Below are positions 18,265 to 26,640 of a DNA stretch of 64,000 nucleotides, in pieces (within the stretch, counting starts at the first letter, position 1; the number at the start of each line of letters is the position of its first letter). Location: contig CBDALO010000164.1 in NCBI GenBank assembly GCA_965196985.1, positions 1 to 64,000 of the forward strand. Reading direction: 5' to 3'. The stretch comes from 2-12-FULL-35-23 sp965196985. GTDB lineage: Bacteria; Pseudomonadota; Gammaproteobacteria; UBA12402. The notes beneath the pieces were generated by a model. That model did not search any database, was not told where the DNA came from, and saw nothing but the letters and a program-made list of their open reading frames with translations. The translations under genes and the position numbers were made by a program.

Positions 18265-18535
18265 ACGGTAAAAAGGCACGCCAATGTAATACTTTTGCAA
18301 GCACAGCATTGCTTTAAACTTAGCGTCATACTTTGGTTGCTTCCTAACATCCGTGGGTAACTGGGCAGTGATAATAAGCCCACACAAGGCGCAGCGAAGC
18401 TTTTCCAAATGATACCGTGTTGCCGTGCCTAATGAGTTGCCAGTTATACGAATAACTACACCGGCTTTTTTAACCTTATACAGTTTCCCACCACATCCTC
18501 CAGGACAGGCATCGCCACATGCATGGTCAGCAACA
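18265..18535 (-). pseudogene. IS66 TnpC fragment (first half)
   Basis: On the minus strand this reads VADHACGDACPGGCGGKLYK, then RYHLEKLRCALCGLIITAQLP and KYDAKFKAMLCLQKYYIGVPFYRQ, the zinc-binding and following region of IS66 TnpC. Its 5' side is cut by the IS6 element at 18536, and its 3' side by the IS91-type element. Confidence 0.82.
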
Positions 18536-18587
18536 GGTTCTGTCGAAAAATTTACACCTAGATGAGGTAGCCTATTTTTGGGCGCAA
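18536..18587 (-). repeat. IS6 terminal repeat and 3' end
   Basis: GGTTCTGTCGAAAAATTT (from 18536) is the inverted partner of GGTTTTGTCGCAAATTAA at the other end of the IS6 element. It abuts the IS66 fragment with no target duplication. Confidence 0.75.
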
Positions 18588-19280
18588 CTAGTCTGCGAGC
18601 GTGTAGAACTGCTGCCAGGCTGGCATCATGCTATTGCCTCGCATCTGCCCTTTTTTTAGCATATGGCATAACTCAATACCAGCTATTGTTGCCTTAGCTG
18701 AATTGAACTTTTTAAAACCCAGTGTATATTTCGTGATACGCTTTATCGATCGATGGTCTTGTTCGACCAGATTATTGAGGTATTTAATGCGCCTAACCTC
18801 GACCATCGCAAACCAGAATCCAGATAAAAATAATAAGGTATTGAGTCTTTCCAACGCTGCTGTATTTGCACCACTTTTATCAATGTTAACCTTTTTGGGT
18901 AACCCGCTTGATCCAATCGCTTTATTAAAAAAAGCTAGAACTGCCTTACGATCACGCTTCTCTGACAGCATAAAATCAACGGTGTTACCGTACTTATCAA
19001 CTGCACGATAAAGATAAACTTGCTTGCCATTGACCTTAATATAAGTCTCATCCATCTTCCAACTATCAGCAAGTTTGCGCTTGCTTTTACGAAACTCTTA
19101 CTCAAGCTGGGGCGCATAGCGAACCACCCATTTTTGTACTGTAGAGTGATCAACGCTAACACCACGTTCTTCCATGAGCTCTTCAATATTTCGGTAACTT
19201 AATGGGTACGCAAGCTTCCAGCGTACTGCTGTTAAAATAATCTCTTTGGGGAAATGTCTTCCTTTAAAACTAATCGCCAT
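18588..19280 (-). pseudogene. IS6-family transposase with in-frame stop
   Basis: The N-terminal part starts at 19280 (MAISFKGRHFPKEIILTAVRW) and stops at TAA (19098-19100) after RYAPQLE. The same frame then continues EFRKSKRKLADSWKMDETYIKVNG to the end at 18588. The DDE residues are MDETY, VNIDKSGAN and NLVEQDHRSIK. A single substitution of a lysine, glutamate or glutamine codon explains the stop. The enzyme is probably inactive unless read through. Confidence 0.88.
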
Positions 19281-19436
19281 AATAACTCCATTATTATTCA
19301 ATGCTAAATTTGGTCGGTATTATATCAAATAACCATTAATTTGCGACAAAACCAGAAATAATCCCCATACCCTTTCTGTTACTCTAAATAAACAGATAAT
19401 TTCTATAAGTTATTCTAAACGCATTATTTGGATTAA

Positions 19437-20945
19437 ATGAGAATGATAAATATGCAAGTTAGAGTTACTTACCTGTCCGATCAAAAAAAACAACCAGAGC
19501 GTGTCGAACAATGCAATTGGAATAGTATTACAAAAAAAGAACATATAAAGAAAATTGAAATCATAGATGAGATCACGAGCCTGGGTGATGGGGCGTTTTA
19601 TGGCTGCAGCAGTTTGCAATCCATTACGCTGCCCAATAGCGTCACGAGTCTGGGTTTAAGGGCGTTTTATGGCTGCAGCAGTTTGAAATCCATTACGCTG
19701 CCCAATAGCGTCACGAGTCTGGGTTTAAGGGCGTTTTATGGCTGCAGCAGTTTGAAATCCATTACGCTGCCCAATAGCGTCACGAGTCTGGGTTATTGGG
19801 CGTTTTATGGCTGCAGCAGTTTGCAATCCATTACGCTGCCCAATAGCGTCACGAGTCTGGGTCATGGGGCGTTTGAAGGCTGCAGCAGTTTGCAATCCAT
19901 TACGCTGCCCAATAGCGTCACGAGTCTGGGTTCTTGGGCGTTTTCTGGCTGCAGCAGTTTGCAATCCATTACGCTGCCCAATAGCGTCACGAGTCTGGGT
20001 TCTTGGGCGTTTTCTGGCTGCAGCAGTTTGCAATCCATTACGCTGCCCAATAGCGTCACGAGTCTGGGTTCTTGGGCGTTTAAAGGCTGCAGTGCATTGG
20101 CGCTCATAGTTGCTCCAGACGCGCTTATTTCAGATCTTGAAAATCAGATTCACCAGACTGATGGATCTTCTTTAATAATCTCACAGAATAATCACAAAAA
20201 ACTTGATGATTATTTATTAACCTCACTTAATGTTTCTCATGGTTTAGATGATCCAAACAAAAAGCTACGAAATAAGTCACTAGTCGATTCAATGAACTTT
20301 GAGGATAAGGTATTCTGCTATAGAGCTTTTATTTTAAAGGAGGCTCACTATCAGCAAAACGTATTTACTGAAGTAGCTCAGAGTAGATCTGAAGAAATCC
20401 ACCAATTTGCAAAAACCTATTTAATGAAGGATCAAGCTGAAACATCATCACTTTACAGCCTATGTAAATATCTGAATATAGGTCAGCTTTCCGCGATACG
20501 AGATGTCAGATTAAATAAGGATTTATTTGAGGCAATGCCGACGAAGATAGTTGACTCAATTATCATGGAAGCAATAGCATTAATTGAGGATGATGAACCC
20601 AGAAAAAGCGCTTATCTAAAAACGCTTTTTCAGAGTTCTAGCGGCTTAGATTATTTGCGAACAGCTGTTAACAAATCAACCTATAAAAATCCAATTTTAT
20701 TGGATGCTTTATTGGATCAGCGAAGACCAGATCTATCCTGTCGTAAGAGCAGATATGAGCATACCACTAGTGCAGAAATAGTCGTTGAGCTTATAGATTC
20801 GCTTCAAGAACAAGTGCAGATAGAACAACCAGGCTCTATCTCCAATAATAATAGCGCTTTATTTGCCCAAGGTAATAGATTGAAAAAGAACGTGGTTGAA
20901 CCAGAACAGTCGTCAATGAACAGGCATTTTTTAAGCATAACTTAA
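19437..20945 (+). CDS. BspA-type leucine-rich repeat protein
   Basis: A protein of up to 502 residues. After ~45 N-terminal residues come eight 23-residue LRR_5 (BspA/Treponema type) units with consensus VTSLGxxAFxGCSSLQSITL, residues ~46-229. A ~270-residue helical C-terminal region of unknown type follows (FEDKVFCYRAFILKEAHYQQ). There is no signal peptide or membrane anchor. The start may be 19437 or the ATG at 19452 (MQVRVTYLSD); no clear ribosome site decides. Such repeats mediate protein binding, and in an intracellular pathogen an effector role is plausible but unproven. It stands alone next to an IS6 element. Confidence 0.8.
   Translation: MRMINMQVRVTYLSDQKKQPERVEQCNWNSITKKEHIKKIEIIDEITSLGDGAFYGCSSLQSITLPNSVTSLGLRAFYGCSSLKSITLPNSVTSLGLRAFYGCSSLKSITLPNSVTSLGYWAFYGCSSLQSITLPNSVTSLGHGAFEGCSSLQSITLPNSVTSLGSWAFSGCSSLQSITLPNSVTSLGSWAFSGCSSLQSITLPNSVTSLGSWAFKGCSALALIVAPDALISDLENQIHQTDGSSLIISQNNHKKLDDYLLTSLNVSHGLDDPNKKLRNKSLVDSMNFEDKVFCYRAFILKEAHYQQNVFTEVAQSRSEEIHQFAKTYLMKDQAETSSLYSLCKYLNIGQLSAIRDVRLNKDLFEAMPTKIVDSIIMEAIALIEDDEPRKSAYLKTLFQSSSGLDYLRTAVNKSTYKNPILLDALLDQRRPDLSCRKSRYEHTTSAEIVVELIDSLQEQVQIEQPGSISNNNSALFAQGNRLKKNVVEPEQSSMNRHFLSIT
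19572..20123 (+). repeat. 69-bp tandem repeats encoding LRR units
   Basis: Eight direct repeats of 69 bp, nearly identical at DNA level (shared GGCTGCAGCAGTTTG core), except the last one. Variation is concentrated in the two codons after TCTGGGT. Copy number could change easily by slippage or recombination. Confidence 0.9.
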
Positions 20946-21040
20946 TTAGCTGCACTATTTCTACACATTGCCCCATAAATTCCTTTATCGTAGCTGACAC
21001 TTAACCCGATTTAGACACCCTGCTTTAACTCTAAAACATT

Positions 21041-21075
21041 ACGTGTCACGGATGATGCGTCACAGGTGTTTTTTT
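21041..21075 (+). terminator. Possible rho-independent terminator after the LRR gene
   Basis: ACGTGTCACG (21041-21050) pairs, with two mismatches, with CGTCACAGGT (21058-21067), followed by seven T after a G. It lies 96 bp after the LRR gene stop. The imperfect stem keeps confidence modest. Confidence 0.4.
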
Positions 21076-21164
21076 ACGATCAGGATTTTAATGTTATTTT
21101 TCAGGGGGTTGTGTACGTTATTAGCAAGTAAGTAATCACTTGTTAGTGTCATCTTTAATAATAT

Positions 21165-21195
21165 AAATACTTTACGTAATTTATTTACTTTATGC
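21165..21195. repeat. Downstream partition-site motif of par system 2
   Basis: AAATACTTTACGTAATTTATTTACTTTA carries the TACTTTA/TTACGTAA motif also found upstream of parA 2 (22300-22370) and twice near the origin (24411-24423, 24815-24834). It suggests a partition site flanking the operon on both sides. Confidence 0.5.
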
Positions 21196-21567
21196 TTATA
21201 TACTGTCTTTCGGTGGTCTGCCCATAGGCATTTTTTCTAATGATGTGGCAAGGTTCTTTAGCTCATCACTGGAAAGCTGCAATAAAGCCATAAAGCCCAG
21301 TCTTACAACCTCGCTTTCAGCAAGAACTAGCTTCCAATCAAGTGCTTTATCCTTAATCTCATTAATTAATCCAACCTCGTTTTCTGGAATTGAAAAGGTT
21401 TTTCTAACAACTCTTAGAGTTTTAGAGGGTAATGCTGGCGTACTTCCTTCATCTATACCCAAAGCCTTATCCGCCTGATTAAAACGAGAAGGAGCCTCCT
21501 GCTCTACCAATTCCTTCTTTCTAGGTGCTATCTTATTTTTAAACTCAGTAAGGTCATATTTACCCAT
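21196..21567 (-). CDS. ParB-like partner of ParA (system 2), unknown family
   Basis: A 123-residue basic protein whose ATG directly abuts the parA stop codon (TAG then ATG, no gap), so the two genes form a tight operon. The N-terminal half is hydrophilic. Residues ~55-105 (RVVRKTFSIPENEVGLINEI, then EVVRLGFMALLQLS) look like a beta-strand followed by two helices, compatible with a ribbon-helix-helix DNA-binding fold. Its position matches the 156-aa gene of system 1, with which it shares no obvious sequence. Its likely job is binding the TACTTTA-type sites that flank the operon. Confidence 0.65.
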   Translation of the reverse strand: MGKYDLTEFKNKIAPRKKELVEQEAPSRFNQADKALGIDEGSTPALPSKTLRVVRKTFSIPENEVGLINEIKDKALDWKLVLAESEVVRLGFMALLQLSSDELKNLATSLEKMPMGRPPKDSI

Positions 21568-22266
21568 CTACGCTTCTTCCTTTTCTTGGATTTGAGATTC
21601 TAATAGTGGCTTTTTAAGAAATTCAATAAGTTCATTAGTGAATGACTCCACCTCATCAATGGCGGACTTTGCTTTGCTTTTTAATGTATGAACTGTAGAC
21701 CCTGTTAAAAATGTTTCAGGGTAATACGTTCTTTTATGAAGTCTAGTTACAGCCTGAGGCATATTAAACTCAGGCAGTAAGTCTAACACCTCATTTGTAA
21801 GATTAGTTTGTGCCTCAACTCGATTAAGCACTAATAAACTTCGGAGATCAGGATTCATTACTTGGGCATCCTCAATTGTATCTCGAATCCTAACCGCAGC
21901 AGACATGTTTAGTCCATCTGGTATAAATGGTACTAATGCCAGATCAGCGACCAAAAGTGCGCTTTTTGATATAGGCGAATCTGCTGCTGGCGGACAGTCT
22001 ACAAAAATATATTCATAGTCGTTATAGTATTTTTTGATCTCCTGATGAATTTTTCGCCCCGCTGCTGCTAAGTTAAAAACCCTAGCTGGAAAAGGTAATC
22101 CTTCTGGAGCCATTGATGCCCATTCAACAGCTGAGTTTTGATCATCGCCATCTATTATTAAAACTTTTTTATTGCGTAACGCTAATGTTCCACCGGACTG
22201 CATAGTTACTGTTGTTTTCCCTGAACCGCCCTTTTGATTCACTACAGCAATTATTTTAGCACTCAT
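21568..22266 (-). CDS. parA: ParA-type partition ATPase (replicon 2)
   Basis: A 232-residue ParA/MinD ATPase. Walker A is KGGSGKT at residues 12-18, with LIIDGDDQNSA and A' box IFVDCPPAADSP. It resembles the short plasmid ParA/ParF type that lacks an N-terminal DNA-binding domain. The start at 22266 has GGGAGG six bases upstream. It is transcribed away from the repA gene at 22431, with a motif-rich AT region between them that is likely both operator and centromere. It is clearly distinct from the ParA at 1802-2533. Confidence 0.92.
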   Translation of the reverse strand: MSAKIIAVVNQKGGSGKTTVTMQSGGTLALRNKKVLIIDGDDQNSAVEWASMAPEGLPFPARVFNLAAAGRKIHQEIKKYYNDYEYIFVDCPPAADSPISKSALLVADLALVPFIPDGLNMSAAVRIRDTIEDAQVMNPDLRSLLVLNRVEAQTNLTNEVLDLLPEFNMPQAVTRLHKRTYYPETFLTGSTVHTLKSKAKSAIDEVESFTNELIEFLKKPLLESQIQEKEEA

Positions 22267-22289
22267 TATCAACCTCCCTATGTAAAATG

Positions 22290-22375
22290 GATTGCTTTTT
22301 ACTTTACTATAAGTATTTATAGTTTGTAAAGTTAATACTTTAAATAAAGTTATTACTTTATTTATTTTATTTTTT
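22290..22375. promoter_or_regulatory. Divergent parA-repA control region with TACTTTA repeats
   Basis: This region repeats TACTTTA/TAAAGTA motifs (TTTTACTTTACTATAAG, AATACTTTAAATAAAG, TTACTTTATTTA). It lies between the divergent parA 2 and the interrupted repA. The motif recurs downstream of the operon and around the origin. Operator/centromere function is inferred. Confidence 0.5.
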
Positions 22376-22922
22376 AGCTTAATCTAGACCAAATTAAGCC
22401 TACTACTCAAATTATGCTAGAGAGGTTCGCATGTTAAAAAAAAGGAATGAAGACGAGAAGCTAGAGGAGTCTGTTATTGATAATAAGATATCCAAACTAA
22501 TTTCTGAATCAATAGCCTTGGATGGTAGTGATATGGCAAATATTAACTCATCTCAGGATATAGGGTATATGGCGCGCGCATTAGTTCAGGCTTGTATGCC
22601 ACATTCAAAACCAAATGAATTCTGCTTCAAAAGAAAAAACGGTAATTATTCGTTAATCATAACTTCAAACCCAGAGATAGGTCTACCATACGGCTCTATT
22701 CCTAGATTAATTATGATCTGGATTACTACGGAAGTAGTGAAAAAGAAAAGCAGGGAATTATTGTTGGGTAAAAGTTTGAGCTCATTTATGCAGCAGCTAA
22801 ACATACCAAGGACAGGAGCTTACATAGAGCGTTTTAAGGAGCAAACAAAACGTCTTTTTTCATGTTCTATTTCATGCACTTATGATGATGGAGAAAATTG
22901 GAAAATTGAAAATGTTAGTACT

Positions 22923-23882
22923 AGACCTTCTGCGTAACTAAGGGCAGTTCTAGAAACTAGCTAAAATTTGCTTATAATTGCCTGATTAATAATCATTCAT
23001 GGAAAGGCATATGCTATTAAGCTATCAGCAACTCAGTAACCGCCCGCGTATTTTTAAAAAGTTAACTGGTTTGACCCTTGATGATTTTGAAACGATACAC
23101 CAACAAGTGAAGTCATCACTTGATGATGAGTTTAGTAAGCTGGGAAGGCGCCCGAAACTCACCACGCACCATGATCGCCTTTTGCTTCTCATGATGTACT
23201 ATCGCACTTATGTAACACATGAATTCTTAGGTTACTTTGTTGGTTTGGATGACAGTAATGTCTGCCGCTTATTTAAACGCTTAGAACCCTTAGTGGCCAA
23301 GCATATTCATATTAAAAAAGACAGAACCCTAACAGAAGATGCGGTTTGCGCTATATTAATGGATGTAACGGAGCAGCCTATTCAGCGCCCCAAAAAGAAG
23401 AAGCCACGTAAAGATTATTATTCTGGTAAAAAGAAAAGACATACTCAAAAGGTGGAGATAGCAATGAGTACATCCGGAAAAATAATCAACGTCTCTCAAA
23501 CAATGCCTGGGAGGGTTCATGATATTAAGATCCGACAACGTGGCAGCCCACTGCCACCAGCAGAAAAATATGCTGATCTAGGATACCAAGGAATTCAACA
23601 TACTGACCCCTTGGTTAACTTACCTCATAAAAAGCCCAAAGGCGGCAAATTAACTACTCAACAAAAAGAGGATAACCGTAATCACAGCAAGATCCGTATT
23701 AGGGTTGAACATCAATTCTCAAAATTTAAAAAATTCCGCATTCTTGGGGAGGTGTATAGGAATTTTCGCAGAAAACACAATATGAGATTTAATATTATTG
23801 CTGGGATTCTCAATCTTCAAGCCGGATTCTAAAACTACAAACGAGCATAAGCTCGCCCAGTATTTAGTTTCGCAGAAGGTCT
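22923..23882 (+). mobile_element. IS5-family element inserted in repA 2
   Basis: A 960-bp element with 19-bp inverted ends (AGACCTTCTGCG...), one mismatch. It is flanked by 3-bp ACT duplications (22920-22922 and 23883-23885). A 3-bp A-N-T target fits the ISL2 subgroup. It is the likely parent of the MITE at 11299-11397. Confidence 0.92.
22999..23832 (+). CDS. IS5-family transposase
   Basis: A complete transposase of 273-277 residues. It has an N-terminal helix-turn-helix (HDRLLLLMMYYRTYVTHEFL, then GLDDSNVCRLFKR) and a DDE_4-type catalytic domain (ILMDVTEQPIQRP, KYADLGYQGIQH, RIRVEHQFSKFKKFRILG). The start is 22999 or the ATG at 23011, which is better spaced from GGAAAGG. It looks functional and matches the ends of both its own element and the MITE. 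Confidence 0.9.
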   Translation: MERHMLLSYQQLSNRPRIFKKLTGLTLDDFETIHQQVKSSLDDEFSKLGRRPKLTTHHDRLLLLMMYYRTYVTHEFLGYFVGLDDSNVCRLFKRLEPLVAKHIHIKKDRTLTEDAVCAILMDVTEQPIQRPKKKKPRKDYYSGKKKRHTQKVEIAMSTSGKIINVSQTMPGRVHDIKIRQRGSPLPPAEKYADLGYQGIQHTDPLVNLPHKKPKGGKLTTQQKEDNRNHSKIRIRVEHQFSKFKKFRILGEVYRNFRRKHNMRFNIIAGILNLQAGF

Positions 23883-24327
23883 ACTGTTAAAAGAGCTAGT
23901 TTAACGTGGGCTCCTAAACAAAATAATGACAGTAAAACTAAAGAATCAGTATTATTATTAGATCAAGATTTTTTTGAAGAGATATTAAGTAAACCAGTCC
24001 CTATTGACTTAGAAGTAGTGCAAAAATTAAAGAATTCCAGTTTGGCGTTAGATATTTACTGTTGGTTAACCTATCGAATGAGTTATTTAAGAAAAATGAC
24101 TCCCATTCCTTGGGAATCTCTACATAGCCAATTCGGGTCTAATTATAGTCAAGATAAATCTGGCAAGTATGCTTTTAAAAAAAAATTCAGTGAACAAATG
24201 GTTAAAATATTCGCATTATATCCTGACGCCAGGGTCGAGAAAAATAATAATGGATTAATATTATATCCATCTAAAACGCATATAAAAAAAAGAATAGAGT
24301 AGGGTAGGGTAGGTTAAAGTTGTTAAT

Positions 24328-24344
24328 CGTACTTTTGGTCGACT
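24328..24344 (+). repeat. Iteron 1 of replicon 2
   Basis: CGTACTTTTGGTCGACT, the first of four copies. This one lies 25 bp after the repA stop; the other three are clustered at 24879-24951. Confidence 0.8.
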
Positions 24345-24422
24345 TTTCTTGAATTTCATACCATGTAATCGCATATTTAAGAAGCGCTTAATACTATTAT
24401 TAATGTAAATACTTTACGTAAA

Positions 24423-24704
24423 TTATTTTTTATTCATTTCCTCGCTGACTTTTTTTGACTCTTTAAACCGTATTACTTTTTTTTCTGGAATTTCTAGCTT
24501 TTCGCCAGTGTTTGGGTTGACTCCAACTCTTGGCTTTCTAGTTTTAAGCTCAAACCTGCCTAGCTCAGGCAAAACAACCTTATTATCATTGGTTAACAAG
24601 GACTGTTTGAGAGTTTCAACAAATACCTTATACACACCAAGTGCTACTTCTTTGCTAAAATTACCAGTTTCTGATAGATGATTAATAAAATCGCTTTTAT
24701 TCAT
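24423..24704 (-). CDS. HU/IHF-family DNA-bending protein
   Basis: A 93-residue member of the HU/IHF family. The signature LPELGRFELKTRKPRVGVNPNTGE spans residues ~45-68, including the intercalating-proline arm (NPNTG). It has an ATG start at 24704. HU-type proteins bend DNA and often assist origin opening and partition complexes. Here the gene lies inside the origin of replicon 2, between iteron 1 and iterons 2-4, with TACTTTA-type motifs on both sides. This suggests it serves replication or partition of that replicon and is regulated by the same DNA-binding protein. That link is inference. Confidence 0.92.
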   Translation of the reverse strand: MNKSDFINHLSETGNFSKEVALGVYKVFVETLKQSLLTNDNKVVLPELGRFELKTRKPRVGVNPNTGEKLEIPEKKVIRFKESKKVSEEMNKK

Positions 24705-24810
24705 TTTAGAGTTAACCCAATCAATTAAGCTCCTGATTTTACCAAAGGTTAGATTTCTATTAAATAATAATAGTATTTATAATAACAACTTTATTAACTT
24801 TATGTACTTT

Positions 24811-24951
24811 AAGTAAAGTATTTATATTATTTGTTAGTTTAAAATGTGCATATCCTTGTTTATAACAGGCTTTATCCACGTACTTTTGGTCGACTATATC
24901 AGGAAGTATTTACGTACTTTTGGTCGACTACATGCGTACCTTTGGTCGACC
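24811..24951 (+). repeat. oriV 2: par-type motif, DnaA box and iterons 2-4
   Basis: GTACTTTAAGTAAAGTA (24814-24830) is a palindromic TACTTTA site. TTATCCACG (24872-24880) is a DnaA box one base off consensus. Iterons CGTACTTTTGGTCGACT lie at 24879 and 24913, and a variant CGTACCTTTGGTCGACC at 24935. The last two starts are 22 bp apart. Together with the RepA_C gene this is a typical iteron-controlled origin. Confidence 0.82.
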
Positions 24952-25029
24952 AAGTCTCTCTATCTATTTGAAAAAAAAGGACTTTTAGCTCCCCCCTGTA
25001 TTTAACCTATAAATAATTACCTATAGTTA

Positions 25030-25077
25030 TTTAATGTAATCTGTGGAAAACATTTGTTTTCCACAGATTACATTAAA
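25030..25077. repeat. Perfect 23-bp inverted repeat with DnaA boxes
   Basis: Two perfect 23-bp arms (25030-25052 and 25055-25077) are separated by 2 bp. Each arm contains TTTTCCACA, a full match to the DnaA-box consensus TTWTNCACA, in opposite orientations. It lies 78 bp after the last iteron, so it is probably part of the origin. It could also form a large hairpin or terminate transcription. An IS256 insertion lies 23 bp away. Confidence 0.8.
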
Positions 25078-25100
25078 CAAAAACAAGTTTTTTTAGTAAT

Positions 25101-26632
25101 GCTAGTGCGCCATCCTTTCTGTAAATTCCATTGACTTGCTGAAAATAAGCAGGCGACTCAGTCAGATTAGAAATTCCTTTTAAGGTAAACTTAACCAAAA
25201 AAGAGGAATGACAATGAGCTGCTATAAAAATGAGAACTTAATCGAAGAAGCCATACATGTTTTAGCGATGGAGGGGTTTGAAGCTTTACCTAAGCTTGTC
25301 TCCAGGTTGATGAATGAGGCTATGTTAATAGAAAGGGAGCGCCATTTAAATGCCAGTCCTTATGAGCGAACTGGCGATAGAAACGGATATGCGAACGGCT
25401 TTAAACCAAGGTTAATTAACACAGGTCAAGGTCAGCTTGAGCTACAGATACCGCAGGTTAGAGACTCCAATGAAGCCTTCTATCCATCAGTCTTAGAGCG
25501 AGGTGTACGCTCTGATAGAGCACTTAAGCTGGCTGTCGCTGAAATGTATGTGCATGGGGTTTCCACGCGCAAAGTTGAAAAGGTGCTAAAGCAACTCTGT
25601 GGAACAGATATTTCAAGCACAGAGGTAAGCCGTTGCGCTAAATTGTTGGATGAAGATTTAAAGAAATGGCGAAATAAGCCGTTAGGAAAGATAAAATATC
25701 TTTGGCTAGATGCACGTTATGAGAAGGTGCGCACTAGCGGCACAGTACAAGACTGTGCGGTATTGATAGCCTATGGCTTTGATGAATCAACCGGCAAGAG
25801 AACAGTGCTAGGTGTTTCTGTTGCGTTATCAGAGGCTGAGGTACATTGGCGTGATTTTCTTCAGCAGTTGGTTGAGCGAGGTATACATGGTATTGAGTTG
25901 ATTACTAGCGACGCTCATACTGGCCTAAAAGCCGCTAGAAGAGCTGTATTCCCCAGTGTTCCTTGGCAACGCTGCCAATTTCATTTGCAGCAAAATGCTC
26001 AGGCTCACATACCAAAGCGCTCAATGAAGGAACCAGTAGCTGAGGAGATTACAGCTATATTTAATGCCTTAAACATTCATGAGTCGGAAAGACTATTGGC
26101 TATGGCGGTAGATAAATATCAGCAAACAGCACCAGAGCTTTCTTCTTGGTTGGAAGTGAATATACCGGAGGGCTTAGTAGTGATGAACTTTGACAGGCCG
26201 CATCAAAAAAGATTAAGAACCAGTAACATAGCTGAGCGCGTAAACAGAGAGGTAAAAAGAAGGACGCATACAGTTGGAATTTTCCCTAATACTGAATCGT
26301 GCCTAAGGCTCGTATCAGCTGTTTTAGTGGAAATTGATGACCAGTGGAGCGGATCACCTAGATACTTAAGTTGAAGTGAATAATAAGGCTTCATAGGGTT
26401 TTAGGATAGATCATTCTTGTTCTTATTAACGAGATATAATTGCTATTACCTAAAAGTTAATAATTTATTTTGAGAGGAGAAAAATTTGAGGTATAAATAA
26501 TTTTTTAGATTGATTAGCATAATTAATTTAAGATATTATGCGATGAGACAGGTACAATAGAGTGCCATTTAGAATTTTAAAGGTTTTTCTAAGTACTGAA
26601 GTTGGTTTTTACAGACAAAATAACGCTCTATC
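25101..26632 (+). mobile_element. Complete IS256-family element
   Basis: 1532 bp with imperfect 29-bp inverted ends (20 of 29 matching). Perfect 8-bp duplications TTAGTAAT flank it (25093-25100 and 26633-26640). The 3' noncoding 250 bp after the gene belongs to the element and shows nothing else. Confidence 0.95.
25214..26374 (+). CDS. IS256-family transposase
   Basis: A complete 386-residue mutator-type transposase. The N-terminal family motif is HLNASPYERTGDRNGYANGF (about residues 50-70). The catalytic aspartates are in KYLWLDARYE and ELITSDAHTG, and the glutamate is in TSNIAERVNREVKRR. The ATG at 25214 is favoured because GAGGA lies six bases upstream; the ATG at 25208 sits directly on it. 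The copy is nearly identical to the split copy at 11849-14901, so the family was recently active here. Confidence 0.93.
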   Translation: MSCYKNENLIEEAIHVLAMEGFEALPKLVSRLMNEAMLIERERHLNASPYERTGDRNGYANGFKPRLINTGQGQLELQIPQVRDSNEAFYPSVLERGVRSDRALKLAVAEMYVHGVSTRKVEKVLKQLCGTDISSTEVSRCAKLLDEDLKKWRNKPLGKIKYLWLDARYEKVRTSGTVQDCAVLIAYGFDESTGKRTVLGVSVALSEAEVHWRDFLQQLVERGIHGIELITSDAHTGLKAARRAVFPSVPWQRCQFHLQQNAQAHIPKRSMKEPVAEEITAIFNALNIHESERLLAMAVDKYQQTAPELSSWLEVNIPEGLVVMNFDRPHQKRLRTSNIAERVNREVKRRTHTVGIFPNTESCLRLVSAVLVEIDDQWSGSPRYLS

Positions 26633-26640
26633 TTAGTAAT

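Larger units (their letters stand above)
18536..19353 (-). mobile_element. IS6-family element (818 bp)
   Basis: It is bounded by GGTTYTGTCG inverted repeats and carries one transposase gene with a nonsense codon. No 8-bp duplication is present (CAGCAACA left, AGAAATAA right), as expected after IS6-type recombination. A 90-bp remnant of another copy lies at 7727-7816. Confidence 0.88.
22431..24302 (+). pseudogene. repA: RepA_C-type replication initiator, split by IS5
   Basis: 22431-22922 plus 23886-24302 form one frame of 302 residues once the IS5-family element and one ACT duplication are removed. The joined protein follows the plasmid RepA family (Pfam RepA_C): GLPYGSIPRLIMIWITTEVV, KSRELLLGKSLSSFMQQL, RFKEQTKRLFSCSIS, then LTWAPK, LDQDFFEEILSKPVPIDLEVV, SLALDIYCWLTYRMSYLR, IPWESLHSQFGSNY and ALYPDARVE. 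As it stands the first part ends with four IS-encoded residues and a stop, so the initiator is inactive. Iterons for it lie downstream. Loss is presumably tolerated because replicon 1 supplies replication. Confidence 0.9.

Noticed and set aside
19572..20123. Open frames on both strands across the LRR repeats
   Set aside because: They come from the 69-bp periodicity (a multiple of three) and are shadows of the LRR gene; no start signals or plausible proteins.
25030..25077. Large palindrome as an integron attC site or plain terminator
   Set aside because: It lacks attC core sites and a T run, while consensus DnaA boxes in each arm and nearby iterons favour an origin element.
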